Assembly (NCBI RefSeq): GCF_012489685.1
Contig: NC_080042.1
Span: forward strand, 23,760,150 to 23,824,149
Direction: 5' to 3'
Source of the DNA: Lotus japonicus
Lineage: Eukaryota > Streptophyta > Magnoliopsida > Fabales > Fabaceae
DNA: 64,000 bases
The notes below the pieces were generated by a model. It ran no database searches, was not told the origin of the DNA, and was given only the letters and a program-made list of their open reading frames with translations. The position numbers and the translations under genes are program-made. The first letter of the stretch is position 1, and every line of letters begins with the position of its first letter. This document shows positions 54,340 through 64,000 of this stretch, piece by piece.

Positions 54340-55580
54340 CCTTTTACATGGGCTGAGGGTGTGTGGTTCCGTAGCGGAATCGTTAGGGACTTGATATCAG
54401 GATATTTGTGGTTACTGGATGTTAGGAACTCATTGACTGTTCCAGTGGGTTTTTCTAAATTTCCTCCTTCGATGTATTAGGCCTGATCAACCTAATATTG
54501 AGGGGGTGATATTCGGAATCACAGCTGGTTATGGACTTTGATAGAAGGAGGTGTAAGATGAATTTGAATTGATCGAGGATTAGTCGGATTTGAGAGGAAA
54601 GTTCGTGTTAAGTAATTGATTTTCCTTGGGAAGGAGTTGTAGCTTTAAGAAATGAATATTCATTTAAGAAGTGTTGGAGAGTTAAAGGATATTGGTGGTT
54701 CAAACTTAGTGGAGGTTTAGATTTTAAGCCAATTGATTTTATCCCAAACGCGTGAGACATGAAGTCTTGTCAGGTTCTGATCGAGAGGCTAAGTGTTGGA
54801 TTGATTGGAGGATGATCAAGTTACAGAAAGGAAAATGTTAGTATTAAGATGAATACCTGAGGTTGTTATATTTGGACGAGTTTCGTAGAGTTTAAGAGTC
54901 AATGGAACTTTGTTATGGATTTTGATGATGCATATTAGGGTTAACAAGTGAATTTTACTAAAGTTGAATGAGAATGCTAGGGCTAAGGTTGATCTAGTGA
55001 GCTGAGATTCATGTACACATAAGAGATTTAGTGGTGTTAGCGGTTACGATAACAGTTAAATCTCAGAATGTTGAAGGATCGGATGATAAAATGGCTAGTT
55101 AAGTCCCTTGAGGTATAGTTATGATTTAATGTTTTAGAGGATAAGTCTCGATTCGTGCGAAGTGGTTGGGACTTCAGTAAGTGTAAATAGGTTTGAGTGA
55201 GGGAAGTTTTGAGGAAGAAGACGATAATAATGGATTGTTAGATATTAAGAGGAGGACTATTTTATAAGTTGTTGATAAATTGATATTGAAGGGGATAAGA
55301 TTAGTGAAGGACAAGAAATAAGGACATAAGTCGAGTTTTAATTCGAATAGTGACTAAGTAGAAGTTTGATTTCTTGGTGCGTGTAAAGATAGTTACGAAG
55401 TTGGAGGTGTTTTAATGGACTAGTGGTTTCCAAGGGGATGATTCGTCTAGGAATTATCGAACGGCCAAGTGGAGTTTTGGACTGTAGATGAGGATCACGA
55501 GGATGAGTTGAGTATTTACTTTGATATGACAGAGAGGCACCGAGTTTAAGAAGAATTTCGGACGACCGAAAGTAAAGAAG
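54340..55580 (+). other. Family A non-coding internal spacer
   Basis: No coding similarity after the first few codons. GTTCCG/CGGAAT-type arms near 54366 and a stretch with CCTGATCAACCTAATATT near 54481 resemble the equivalent spacer of element C at about 10846. It is AG-rich, with many stops in all frames, and replaces RNase H and most of integrase. Confidence 0.65.
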
Positions 55581-55860
55581 CAAGTGGCTAAGATTGTGCG
55601 ACTACACGGAATGCCAACCGGTATCATTTCAAGCAGAGATCCGACGCAGGTGATCGAGCCATACGACATGAAGTTGAATGATGGTTTGTCTTTTGAGACG
55701 CCGACAGTTAGCAGTGGGGATAGAAGAGTGAAACAGTTAAGGGGGAAAACAGATTGCTTAAGTAAAGGTTATGAGGAACAATGAGACGGGAAATACTACA
55801 TGGGAATTGGAAGACAAGATCAAGGAACTGTATTCCGGACTTTTCGCAGAACTCTGAGTT
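55581..55860 (+). pseudogene. pol: Family A Pol end: integrase edge fused to chromodomain region
   Basis: A short frame reads AKIVRLHGMPTGIISSRDP, which matches B residues just up to the second catalytic Asp (here replaced by Ser). It joins at the D-P dipeptide directly to TQVIEPYDMKLNDGLSFET, matching B about residue 1400 onwards. The catalytic Glu and about 210 residues are missing. A frameshift near 55745 follows; NTTWEL-type chromodomain end sequence is readable later. The polypurine tract TTTTTGGAGTGGAGTA precedes the second LTR. Confidence 0.82.
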
Positions 55861-58800
55861 TCGAGGACGAAACTTTCTTTTTGGAGTGGAGTATTGTAAG
55901 ACCTAGATTTACAGAACAAGTTAATTTCCGATTCACGCGTAGAATCAGTGTAAGCGTGACAGGAGTTTGATGTTTGAGAAAGATTAATGAAGAAGAAAGT
56001 TCAGAAATAGCTTGAGGAGTGTTGCGTAGTCGCTGTAGGAATTAGTGCGAGTCGTCTGCACACCTGCCTTATGGCGAGAGTGTCCAGAATAGGCTAATTG
56101 CGCTTTTAGAGCAACGTTTAAGTGAGATTTCGAATTCTTGGGAAAATAAAAGGTTCTCTTTATTTTTCCTTCGACCAGCGTTTCATTTCGGAACCCTGGA
56201 TTGTACGCACGATAGTATTCACTTTTCGGAAGTCCGACGACGCTAATTTCTTTGCTTCGAAACCCTAGATTCAAGCGCTGGATGAAGACTTTTTCTATTC
56301 GGGACTTCTAACGAAGATTCCATCCGCGCTGCCCGATTTCTTTCGACGTTTCCAACCTTTCTTCAGAAGGAAGTTTCTTCATCCGACGTCAAACGCAAAA
56401 AATAGTTTTGCGACATATTTCAACCCATACTACGTTCAAGCTATTTTCTCACTTAAATGAACCAGGAACAAGTATCGACCTTTTATAGAGAGATACTTAA
56501 CTCTGATGCATAATACGACGACGTCATATTTGTTCTAATTGTCTCACAATTAGTCTTTAGCTTAGTTTCTACCCATTTCTTGATTCATGGATCATTTTAT
56601 TTTGCCCAAAGTGATTCAAATTTATATTTTATCATTTCATAGAGTTCCTCATAATTTTTGGGATAATAATATATCACCCTTACATTTTTATCTTAACTCT
56701 ATGAGTTAAATCATTCAGCGTCTAAATCAATCTGTACCGATTAATAAATATCTCATCCTTTTTACTTGGCCTTTCTTGCTCCACATCTTTCATGTTGGCC
56801 AATCCATTCATTTTACCACATGTTTTCTACTTTATTCATTCAAAATTTCTTTCCCCTGGCAGAATGCGCACACCGTAGTCCCTCTGTTTCTCTTATTCAC
56901 GTCTTCTTTCCCTCACCACTCTCTTTACTCTCATTTTCAATTGGTTTCTGCAGCAATTTATAATCCTTGTTCCTTTCATCTTGTTCTCATCACCAACCTC
57001 ATCTCGTTCATTTTCTTTGTGGCAGCGCCCACACACAACTGTGCCTTCTTCCTTCATGATCAAGCCACCACCTTGGTTCTCTCTTCACCCACGCAAGGCA
57101 CAAACCGCCACCAATCCTCTCCATGGCCACAACGAAGCCAGCCATCACCACCATGGTTTTCCTTTCATTTTATTTTCTTCCCCTAAGCAGCACCCACCAC
57201 ATCATTTCTTTTCTTCTAATTTGCTTTTAAGTTGCAGCACCCATATCCTTTTTCTTTCATTTCATACACCACCACCATAAGATCCCATGCCCTCTCCTTC
57301 CTCCATGGAGCTGTACATCATCGTCCCCTCCCTCCTCTTGAGCAAGCCGCCACCATTTCTTTCTCTTGAAGAAAACCACCACCACCCCTAAGGCATTTTC
57401 ATGGTAAAACCTCTTCTCCTTTTTATCATGTTTTTAATGGGTAAAGATTGAGTTTTGATTTGTTATGCTTTTTCAAAAATGACTTTCATCCAAAGTGCTT
57501 TTACAATTGTTGTTCCCTATCACCGGATCTATAGATTTCACTGTTTAGTTTTCTAAAAAGTTGTTTTTTTTAGTTAAGTGATTTTGGAATTTTAATGATT
57601 TTAATTTAAGCCTTGATTAGTTATTTTTAAATGTAAAAATGGCTTTGGAAGTGATTTGGGGAAAAAGGAAAATTTATACATATTTATGTAGTCGTGGCCG
57701 AGCCTATGACATGTGTTTTGGGTTTGGAAAATCAATTCTGAAACTTGTTTTTATTTAGGGAAAATCATAAGTTAAGTTTATGGTGACAAAACTTTGGGCT
57801 TAAACACAAGAGGCTGAGAAGTTTTGAGTTAAACTGGAGTTTTAAAAGTATTGGGGTCTGTTTGATAAATTTATTAAAGATTGATGGTTGAAAAATAACT
57901 TACCTTTATATGAGGACCTTTTCGTAATTATGTGCTTATCAAGGGACTATGGTTGTATTACTTAAAAGTTGAGGACTGGTTTGCAAAATGGGTTTTTCTT
58001 AAGGACCTTTCTTTAAAAAAAATCACAAATATTTTCTCTTCGGACTTTAGCCCTTGGAACATAAAGCATATGCATTGACCTAAGTGAGTTAGAATGATTA
58101 GCTAAACTTATTTTGGAACTTTAGATATGACCTTAGAGACTAAGGTTTAGCATATGTACTTATGAAGGGTACGAATAACGGAGACGCATGGCGACGAAGA
58201 CAAAGAACAAACGGAAGTGAGCCAACACGAGAAAGCAAAGATATGATTGGATTGGAATTGAGTCGCAACTTAGTAAGGAAAGCGCCTAAGGTTAGGGCAA
58301 CTTACTATTAGCTATGACTGCATGATAGGCGTCGATAAATTCGACTTATGCTTTACTTTGATATTGATTGTGATGATGAACTGATGTTATGATGTTTTCT
58401 ATAATTGTTGATGTGGATATGTTGTTGAATTGTGCGTTTTGACGCGACTTCGGAGTGGGGAAATCATTGAACTGGTGATGTTTGATATTTCGGGTTGGAT
58501 GAACAACCCTAGGCAAGTTCAAACTCAAGGTTTGAGACTTAGCCATTCGTTGGTTTTCCTTGGAATACTTAGACTTTCCCCGGGAAACTTCTTTTGGAGG
58601 GTTTTTGGAAAAATTAGAATGATTAGAATTTCGAAAACTAGAGACTTTGGGAGACTTAGACTTTGAGAAATAAACTCATAACTTGACTAATCCAATTCGA
58701 AACGTTTTACTAAACGAGTAAATATAGGGGACCTAAAGGGGAAAATGATTGCGAAAGACGGGGAAAAGTCGACTTTTGTTGTGGGTTTTGGAATTGGGGA

Positions 58801-59601
58801 AAGCCACTGAGGTGAGCTACGGTGATGATTGAAAGTCACCGAGTACTCTAGTACTCTTGTCATTCGAGTTGTGTTGTATTGACCGACACTAACTCTCGGG
58901 TTTTGTGGTTCGAGTTGTGTTGTATTGACCGACACTAACTCTGGGTTTTAGGTGTTGGGGTTGTGTTGTATTTACCGACACTAACTCCGAGTCGTGTTGT
59001 ATTGACCGACACTGACTCTGGCTTTGATTTTGGGTTTTGTTATTGGAGTTGTGTTGTATTGACCGACACTAACTCCGAGTTGTGTTGTATTGACCGACAC
59101 TAACTCTTGGGTTTGTTTTGAGTTTGGGTTTGAGCTAAACACTTATGTGGTGAGGACGATTCGATGTTTGGCTAACCATATTGCATCAATCGGGTGAATA
59201 ACGGGAATGGTTCACCTGTGCATCTCATGGTGAATAACGGGAATGGTTCACCAATGCATTAATGATGAATAACGGGAATGGTTCATCATACGGTGAATAA
59301 CGGGAATGGTTCACCAAGGATGAATAACGGGAATGGTTCATCCATAGTGAAGAACGGGAATGCTTCACTTGTGGCGAATGGGAACGCGTCACAATCCGGA
59401 TCACATTCATTGCATTTCACGCATACATTCATTCTGACTGGAAATTGTGTGCTGTTTGATTTATTGAAGCATTGTTAGAGCCAATAACATGCTAGGATTG
59501 TTTATATATATATATATATATATATATCTATACCCTATCACTTGTTGGTTGTATATCTACTTATTTCCGTGAGTTGACCCTAGCGCCTTGGCTTTGGTTT
59601 C

Positions 59602-61074
59602 ATGTTTGTGTTTGGGCGGTCGGCCTGCTGCCAGACGTCGACGGTGGATTGGGTTTCGATGGTCTCTCCCTCGGGGGGGGGTCAGGTTTGAGCTGGTTGA
59701 TCGACATGCCCCCACCGCTTGGGTGATCTATCTTGTGGGTCATCGAGCGACGTACCGGGGAAGGGTCATGGAGGATGTTGGTACATCCGCAAGTGTACGA
59801 ATCCACCCGGTTTTAAATATCGAACCACATGGATTGTGAGTGAATAGATTCGGTTCAAGCTTTGAGTTTGAAGGTTTGTTTTATTGAGGCAAACATATGA
59901 CGAAGTAGTAAAAAGGAAAAAGAAAATATAAATTCAGAAAAGAAACAGAGAATGAAAAGAAAGAGTGATTTACTTTGGGTTCTTGCTCAACTAATCAATT
60001 CAAGCACATCATTCTAAGCACACGTTCTCATGAATCTCTCCTTGATGTTATAGCCTAAGCAACTACCTATCGATGCCTCACATAGATAATTCTTTCAAAC
60101 CAAAAGATAAGCCCAATTCCTTGTGTACTTAAACATTTGTTTGAAGCATAAAGATTATAAAGTTCAGACCAACAAACCCCAACCCTTCCTCTATTCCTAG
60201 CAGCAAGTATAGAAGAGGTAATCCCATAACAAGTCCCTAATCTATAACAAACTTTCGTTCTATTATAGAAAAGCATAAAGCTAGCACATGTTCTAACTTG
60301 AAACATAAAGCATGGATATAGGATTCAAGGAAAGAAGAAGAACATGTGGGAAAGAACTTAAGATTATAACTTAAAAGGAAAAGTCTTACAAGAAAACCAA
60401 AGTAAAGAAGAGAGATTAGCCAAGCATGGCAAGAGCCATGCAAGGCTAAGAACCTGAATTACAAGCTTGGAAGCCCTCTCTCACTCTCCTAGATGATCCT
60501 CTACCTCTGAATTTTACAAAGTATCCAAAATGACAAAAGAAAATGACTAAAATCCTATTTATAGGCAAAATTCCGAGTTTGGGCTGTTCCGGGCGCTCAG
60601 GCGCCAATTCAGAGCGCCTGAGCGCCAATTGCATGCCCAAAACATGCTCTCTGGAGCTAATTGGCGCCTACCCAGCGCCTGCCAACGCCTAGACGCTAAT
60701 TGGCTAATCATGCAAGTCCTAAACTTAACTTAAAATGCAAGAAAACTCCCTATAAAACTACAAAATTACCAAAACAAAACAAAGACTCAAGAAAAGATAA
60801 AAATGCATGAGAATGCATGAAACACTACATGAGACACAAGAAGAAGACTCAAAACCCACAAGGAAAAACCATAAAAACATCATATAAACCCGGGTCATCA
60901 GAGGACCGGACTGACGAGCGTGGACGTCTGTCGAAAGGAGTTCTACGACGCATGAAGCTGAGCTTCAACTTGCCAACTTCAGTTCGCAGTGGACTTGGTA
61001 CTGGGAGGGTAGGTTTAGGCAGGCGTCATGTTTTGTGTAGAGCTCTGATTGGTTTTGCTTTTGGGACAGGGTAG
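59602..61074 (+). pseudogene. Second copy of the A LTR ORF, frameshifted and interrupted
   Basis: Corresponds to 38821-39162. The G-run near 59672 has one extra base, which shifts the frame within the SPSGG region, and the G solo LTR sits at the M-E-D codons. The remainder after 60901 is in the original order (GVLRR, SFNLP). Confidence 0.75.
59776..60900 (-). mobile_element. Solo LTR of the Athila/Ogre-like family G (1,125 bp)
   Basis: Plus-strand ends TGTTGGTACATCC and CGGGTCATCA; target duplications GAGGA at 59771-59775 and 60901-60905. The first A LTR has the uninterrupted site GTCATGGAGGACCGGACTGA at 38984-39003. On the minus strand it matches 32006-33390. Confidence 0.95.
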
Positions 61075-61471
61075 GTTCCCGACGCATGGCTTTTCGTGTG
61101 GTTCTCGTATTGAGGGATCACAGTGAGTTAGTCGGACTGTAGGGGTCTTTGCTTAGGCCATTTTGAGGCCGACTTTCTCCTAGTGGGTTGTAATTATAAA
61201 CTTTCTTACTCACACTTCTGGATCTGTAAATATTTGCCTACGGGCACACTACTTTAGAGTCACTGCGAGTGCGCGTGACGTGGAAGTGCAGCTGAGGCTG
61301 TACATGTTTATATTTGATGTATATTGGTTAGTTTAGTGGTTGGGTTATGTCTTTATTTTCTATCGCTTTATTTAAAAGGAATCAAACGAAAAAAAAAAAA
61401 ATTACCTGTTTTCCGCGTAAGGTTTATTTTTGGTTACTAAAGTGGCACCCGGAAATCGGGGTGTTACATTG

Positions 61472-61483
61472 TGGTATCAGAGC
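61472..61483 (+). promoter_or_regulatory. Primer binding site, second A copy
   Basis: TGGTATCAGAGC, three bases after the second A LTR. Confidence 0.9.
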
Positions 61484-61676
61484 TTAGTCGAGTCTTTCGG
61501 GAGTCTTTGGGGAATAGGTCTTTTGTGCTAGGTTGTGTGACTTGCAAGGAGTGAAAATTGATTGTCTGCAGAGCGATTTTCGCTCTAATTGCTTGCGTTA
61601 CTACTTAATCGGATTGAGTGGTTTGTCTAGTGCTACCTTATGGTTAGTACTAATCGGACGTATGATGGGATATAGG

Positions 61677-62399
61677 ATGGTGGACCTTAACCGGATGGCG
61701 GAGGCAATAGCTACACTGATCGAGGCAATGATGAACCAGGCTGCGGAAGACGCCTATATGCGCGCTGAAGAGGCTGCACGTGAGCATCATCAACGACTGA
61801 TGGCGACGGCAATGTATCAACAAAGAGGAATGAACCGAACAGGAGCTGGGGGACCAATGAGGTCAGGTTCCCAAGGCTACAACGGAAGGGAGAGCTACCA
61901 TCAGTGGGGACCATATCAGCGTTCCGAGGGAAGAAATCTTATCTCAAGAGTGTACAAACCAACAACTGCTGATACTGGAGGGAAGCCAGTTGGTGACAAA
62001 GGTGTGACATGTTTTCGTTGCGGAAGGTTTGGGCATTTTGCTAACAAGTGCTCAGTGATTGGACGGAGATGCTTCAAGTGTAACCGAGAGGGGCATCTAG
62101 CTGTGAACTGCAAGACACTTCAGGAGGGAACGTCTGACAGTAAGATGAAAGGGAATGAGGCTACCGGAGGGACAGGAAACAAGATTTCGGGGAAAACAGT
62201 GACGTGTTACAGGTGCAGGAAAGTGGGGCACTACAGTAACAAGTGTCCAGACGGGGGATCTCTATGCTTCAACTGTGGGGAAAGCGGGCACTATGCCAGT
62301 AGGTGCAAGATCAAGGAAAGTCTATGCTTCAATTGCAACCAACCGGGACATTTCTCCAGAGATTGTAAGGCACCCAAGGGCGAATCATCAGGGAATGTT
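61677..62399 (+). CDS. gag: Second copy of the A gag-like ORF, 3' truncated
   Basis: Nearly identical to 39764-40504. All five zinc knuckles are intact here: the fourth reads CFNCGESGHYASRC where the first copy has Tyr. The same in-frame absence of the capsid domain shows that this is a family feature, not damage to one copy. It is cut after the codons for S-S-G-N-V by a copia LTR. Confidence 0.82.
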
Positions 62400-63608
62400 T
62401 GAAGGTATGAAAAACGGTAGAAAGGGGGGGTTTGAATAACGTTTTCAGAATAAAACTTCCACCTTAAAGATTTTGACAAATCTTTCAAGAACTTAAGTGC
62501 TAAAGATAAGAGATAGAAAAGCACACAAGGATTTTATCCTGGTTCACTTGATAAATCACTCAAGCTACTCCAGTCCACCCGTTAAGGTGATTTCTTCCTT
62601 CTTAGAATGAAGGCAATCCACTAATCAGGTAAGAGTTACAACTGCACTTGAAACCTACAAGTGACTAACAATTACACTGACTTAGCTCACACTAAGATTC
62701 ACTCTCTTAGTCTTCTCTAGGATCCGATCAACCTTGATCTCCTAAAGGAACTAAACAAACTGTTTATCAAAGAATTGTTTACAAGAGATTTGCTTCTAAA
62801 AAGCTAATAGTAAACTCAATGAATTTCAGATGAAAGAAAACTTAGAAGATTTTGAATATGTCTTGCGTATGTGAATGCTTCTTACTGCCGTTTCTTTCAG
62901 TCTTCAGCCTCTATATATACTCCAAGGATTAGGGTTGAGCGATGCATGGGAAATGCTACCGTTGGAGGGCAGTACTGGAAAATCCAGCTTCTGCTGTGGC
63001 TGAGAACGTTAGGTAGGTCGTCAGGAAGGTACAGTTGCTTTTGTACTTGGATAGCGACGCGACCTTTAAACCTAGGAGACTTCTGATCTGGGGAATGCTT
63101 CATATTGGAACTTGTGAAGCCGGTTGATCAGAGTCAGAGGGAAAGCACAGATCCTCTGACCATTGTATCTTCTGATTCTGAACTCAGAGGGAAGAACATG
63201 GCCTTCAGAGTTTCTTGCTTCTGGACATCAGAGTTTCCACTATTCAGCTTCTGGATCTTCAGAGTCTTCTACACCATCAGAACATCTGAACCTTCAGTGT
63301 TTCTTGGTTATCAGAACTTCTGGATCTTCAGAGCTTCTAGCGACTGAGTCCACATCAGAGTTTGTATAACTTCAGAACTTCTGAAGCTTTTCCACTGTTC
63401 ATACTGAACATGGTGAATGCGAAAGCGTTGCTTGGGTCACTCTTTATACACAGTGCTTCTGATTTGTGTGAGATTGAGTTGAGGTCAGAGCCTGTAAATA
63501 GCACACTCAGAAAAACACGTTAGAGTACCACAATTGTTCATATCAAAAGGTTAACTTGAAATCATCCAAACATAGAGTTGTACTACTAGATCAAAACTTG
63601 ATCTTACA
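62400..63608 (-). repeat. LTR of a SIRE-like copia (3' LTR on the minus strand)
   Basis: Plus-strand ends TGAAGGTATG and GATCTTACA (1,209 bases). ATGTT (62395-62399) would be the left target duplication. On the minus strand the sequence before the LTR reads TTAGTTTTGTCATCATCAAT, as in legume SIRE/Maximus-type elements. It contains repeated TCAGAG and CTTCTGA words (63110-63380). Confidence 0.7.
62912..62919 (-). promoter_or_regulatory. TATA box of the SIRE-like LTR
   Basis: TATATATA on the minus strand within GTATATATAGAGGC. Confidence 0.6.
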
Positions 63609-64000
63609 ATTGATGATGACAAAACTAAGATTTTTGATGAACAATTCTTAAACATTAAACTGAATTCACTCAGAGTTTAGAGATATAGAATAGGACTTAT
63701 CCTGATGTGAATAGTTTATCTTGCTCATTCTGAATTCAAGTCACTGCTTGATTCTGAGCGAGCTTAGCTCCCCCTGAATCTAATACTTGATGAAAACGTT
63801 AGTAAAGTCTAGATTCTGAGCTAAATAATATAAGAGTTCAGAGTGAAAAACTTATGACATAGATGAAAAACGAGTAATCAAAGCGCATAAGTAATCAGAG
63901 TCATGGACAAGGTATCAGAGTCTTGGGTATCAGAGTCAACTTATAATCACTTCAGAAGAAGTGAAATGTATTCCTTGTATTTGCCCAGTGACACATCTAT
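63609..64000 (-). mobile_element. 3' internal end of the SIRE-like copia, runs off the window
   Basis: Non-coding on inspection. It contains a GGGGGAGC purine tract on the minus strand (about 63765-63773) and TCAGAGT repeats. Gag-pol and the other LTR would lie beyond 64000. Confidence 0.6.

Larger units (their letters stand above)
55895..61468 (+). repeat. Second A LTR, interrupted by a G solo LTR
   Basis: 5,574 bases, of which 1,130 are the G insertion plus its target duplication, leaving 4,444 bases against 4,447 in the first A LTR. Sequence is nearly identical throughout. Hairpin arrays are at 58867-59107 and 59194-59392. The TA microsatellite at 59503-59528 is longer than in the first LTR. 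Confidence 0.92.
35108..62399 (+). mobile_element. Family A gypsy array: LTR-internal-LTR-internal
   Basis: Two nearly identical LTRs (35108-39554 and 55895-61468) are each followed by the same primer site and the same gag-like ORF, so this is a tandem arrangement, not a single LTR-internal-LTR element. The first internal region (39555-55894) contains remnants of protease, reverse transcriptase and integrase ends, and is split by element B. The second is cut at 62399 by a copia LTR. The array could come from unequal recombination between LTRs or from two adjacent insertions. The far end is outside the window. Confidence 0.85.

Overview
The window is plant nuclear DNA, and probably from a legume. 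It holds fragments of plant cytosolic ribosomal protein L4 and of the plant RecQ-like SIM helicase. Everything else recognisable is LTR retrotransposon (Ty3/gypsy chromovirus, Athila/Ogre-like, Ty1/copia), LINE or SINE-like DNA. The copia gag proteins are of a type I associate with clover and medic predicted proteins, so the legume assignment is an inference and I do not name a genus. I see no intact host gene; this is a repeat-packed intergenic block.

Layout. 1-8402: AT-rich DNA with a chimeric RPL4/RECQSIM pseudogene (minus strand, about 2612-3455), minisatellites, a tRNA-derived SINE-like head and local duplications. 8403-26601: a 5'-truncated gypsy element C (LTR scrap, primer site, broken gag, no pol, long hairpin-rich spacer, 3' LTR). 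Its 3' LTR carries a minus-strand solo LTR of family F (11383-13491, target duplication GATGA) and a complete pol-less copia (14549-24600, target duplication TATAT). That copia in turn carries a solo copia LTR (17584-18458, GAAAA) and a truncated minus-strand copia (about 19053-22942). 26602-31131: a LINE fragment split by a 4-kb solo LTR of family B (26639-30691, ATGAT). 31132-35107: an F LTR cut by an Athila/Ogre-like element G, itself cut by a second F LTR. 35108-62399: a tandem LTR-internal-LTR-internal array of non-autonomous gypsy family A. Its first internal region is split inside reverse transcriptase by a complete, apparently intact chromovirus B (41063-53788, AATTA, 1463-residue gag-pol). 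Its second LTR carries a G solo LTR (59776-60900, GAGGA), and its second internal region is cut by a SIRE-like copia LTR (62400-63608) that continues to the window end.

How the parts relate. A, B and C are related Ty3/gypsy families; the complete member, B, has a C-terminal chromodomain-like tail and is probably of the Tekay/Del type. All have very long LTRs (about 3.3-4.4 kb). B carries every domain needed for replication. A lacks the capsid domain, protease and integrase core but keeps a primer site and a gag-like ORF with five zinc knuckles, so it looks like a parasite of a B-like helper. The LTRs of A and B contain a homologous small ORF, and C has an unrelated-looking acidic ORF at the same place.

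Most unusual signal. The LTRs of A, B, C and F, and a non-coding internal spacer of C, contain strings of short perfect hairpins. In several arrays the loop is constant while the stem changes on both arms together: loop GGATGGA in C, CGTGAGA in B, TGGAGTG in F, and two other arrays in A. This compensatory variation suggests either selection for RNA or DNA secondary structure or a hairpin-templated mutation process. I treat it as the main candidate for an undescribed system.
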